NCBI GenBank assembly: GCA_036397095.1
Contig: DASWJQ010000186.1
Span: 1 to 9,253, forward strand
DNA length: 9,253 nucleotides
Origin: DASWJQ01 sp036397095
GTDB lineage: Bacteria > Chloroflexota > Anaerolineae > Anaerolineales > E44-bin32
Direction of reading: 5' to 3'
Shown here: positions 9,113-9,253 of the stretch, in pieces
Position numbering within the stretch: the first letter of the stretch is position 1
Layout of the letters: each line of letters opens with the position of its first letter
Notes under the pieces: model-generated
What the model was told of the DNA's origin: nothing
Database searches by the model: none
What the model saw: only the letters and a program-made list of their open reading frames with translations
Program-made: the position numbers and the translations under genes

Positions 9113-9253
9113 ATGGGCAAGCAGAAGTTTGAGCGGACCAAGCCGCATATGAATGTAGGGACGATGGGGCACATCGACCACGGCAAGACGACGTTGACGG
9201 CGGCGATCACGAAATGGTGCTCGATGAAGGGATTTGGCGAGTTCACGCCGTTC
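9113..9253 (+). CDS. tuf: Translation elongation factor Tu (N-terminal part, cut by the window edge)
   Basis: GTPase that delivers aminoacyl-tRNA to the ribosome. Only the first 47 codons are present, beginning MGKQKFERTKPHMNVGTMGH. The G1 loop GHIDHGKTT (19-27) is intact. Family members usually have HVNVGTIGH, so the two Met residues (M13, M18) are conservative oddities. The start is supported by AGGA 6 nt upstream. It follows fusA as in the canonical str operon. Confidence 0.97.
   Translation, partial: MGKQKFERTKPHMNVGTMGHIDHGKTTLTAAITKWCSMKGFGEFTPF

Overview
The window is a bacterial chromosomal stretch of moderately high GC. It holds the rpoB to str-operon ribosomal/transcription block, with an insertion sequence immediately upstream of rpoB. 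Protein features suggest Chloroflexota, possibly Anaerolineae-like. The beta subunit carries a long extra segment near its C-terminal part, and S12 carries the short N-terminal insertion that I recall from Chloroflexota and Firmicutes. This placement comes from memory of these families, not from a search.

Layout. Bases 1-135 are unassigned flank. Bases 136-1576 are a complete-looking IS with a DDE transposase of the ISNCY/IS1202 type on the minus strand. Its ends are imperfect 26-bp inverted repeats, each followed inward by a second copy of an 18-bp motif. Bases 1577-1792 form the rpoB leader, with a good sigma70-like extended -10 promoter 15 bp outside the IS and an attenuator-like hairpin. 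rpoB occupies 1793-5716. Bases 5717-5941 hold the rpoB 3' region, a second strong extended -10 promoter whose spacer is filled by a perfect inverted repeat, and a structured 5' leader. Then follow rpsL (5942-6361), rpsG (6440-6907), fusA (6952-9030) and the 5' end of tuf (9113 to the edge), all on the plus strand.

The genes supply core information processing: RNA polymerase beta, two 30S proteins and two translation GTPases. The str-operon genes are probably co-transcribed from the 5753-5782 promoter. A stem-loop between rpsL and rpsG sits where S7 autoregulation is known to act in E. coli.

The main anomalies concern gene order. rpoC, normally between rpoB and rpsL, is missing, and 225 bp of regulatory-looking DNA stand in its place. 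The rplJ-rplL genes expected upstream of rpoB are also not seen, and the IS occupies that side. I see no wholly new system here. The unusual content is the operon rearrangement, the leader and promoter structures, the RpoB insertion, and a substitution in the rifampicin pocket.
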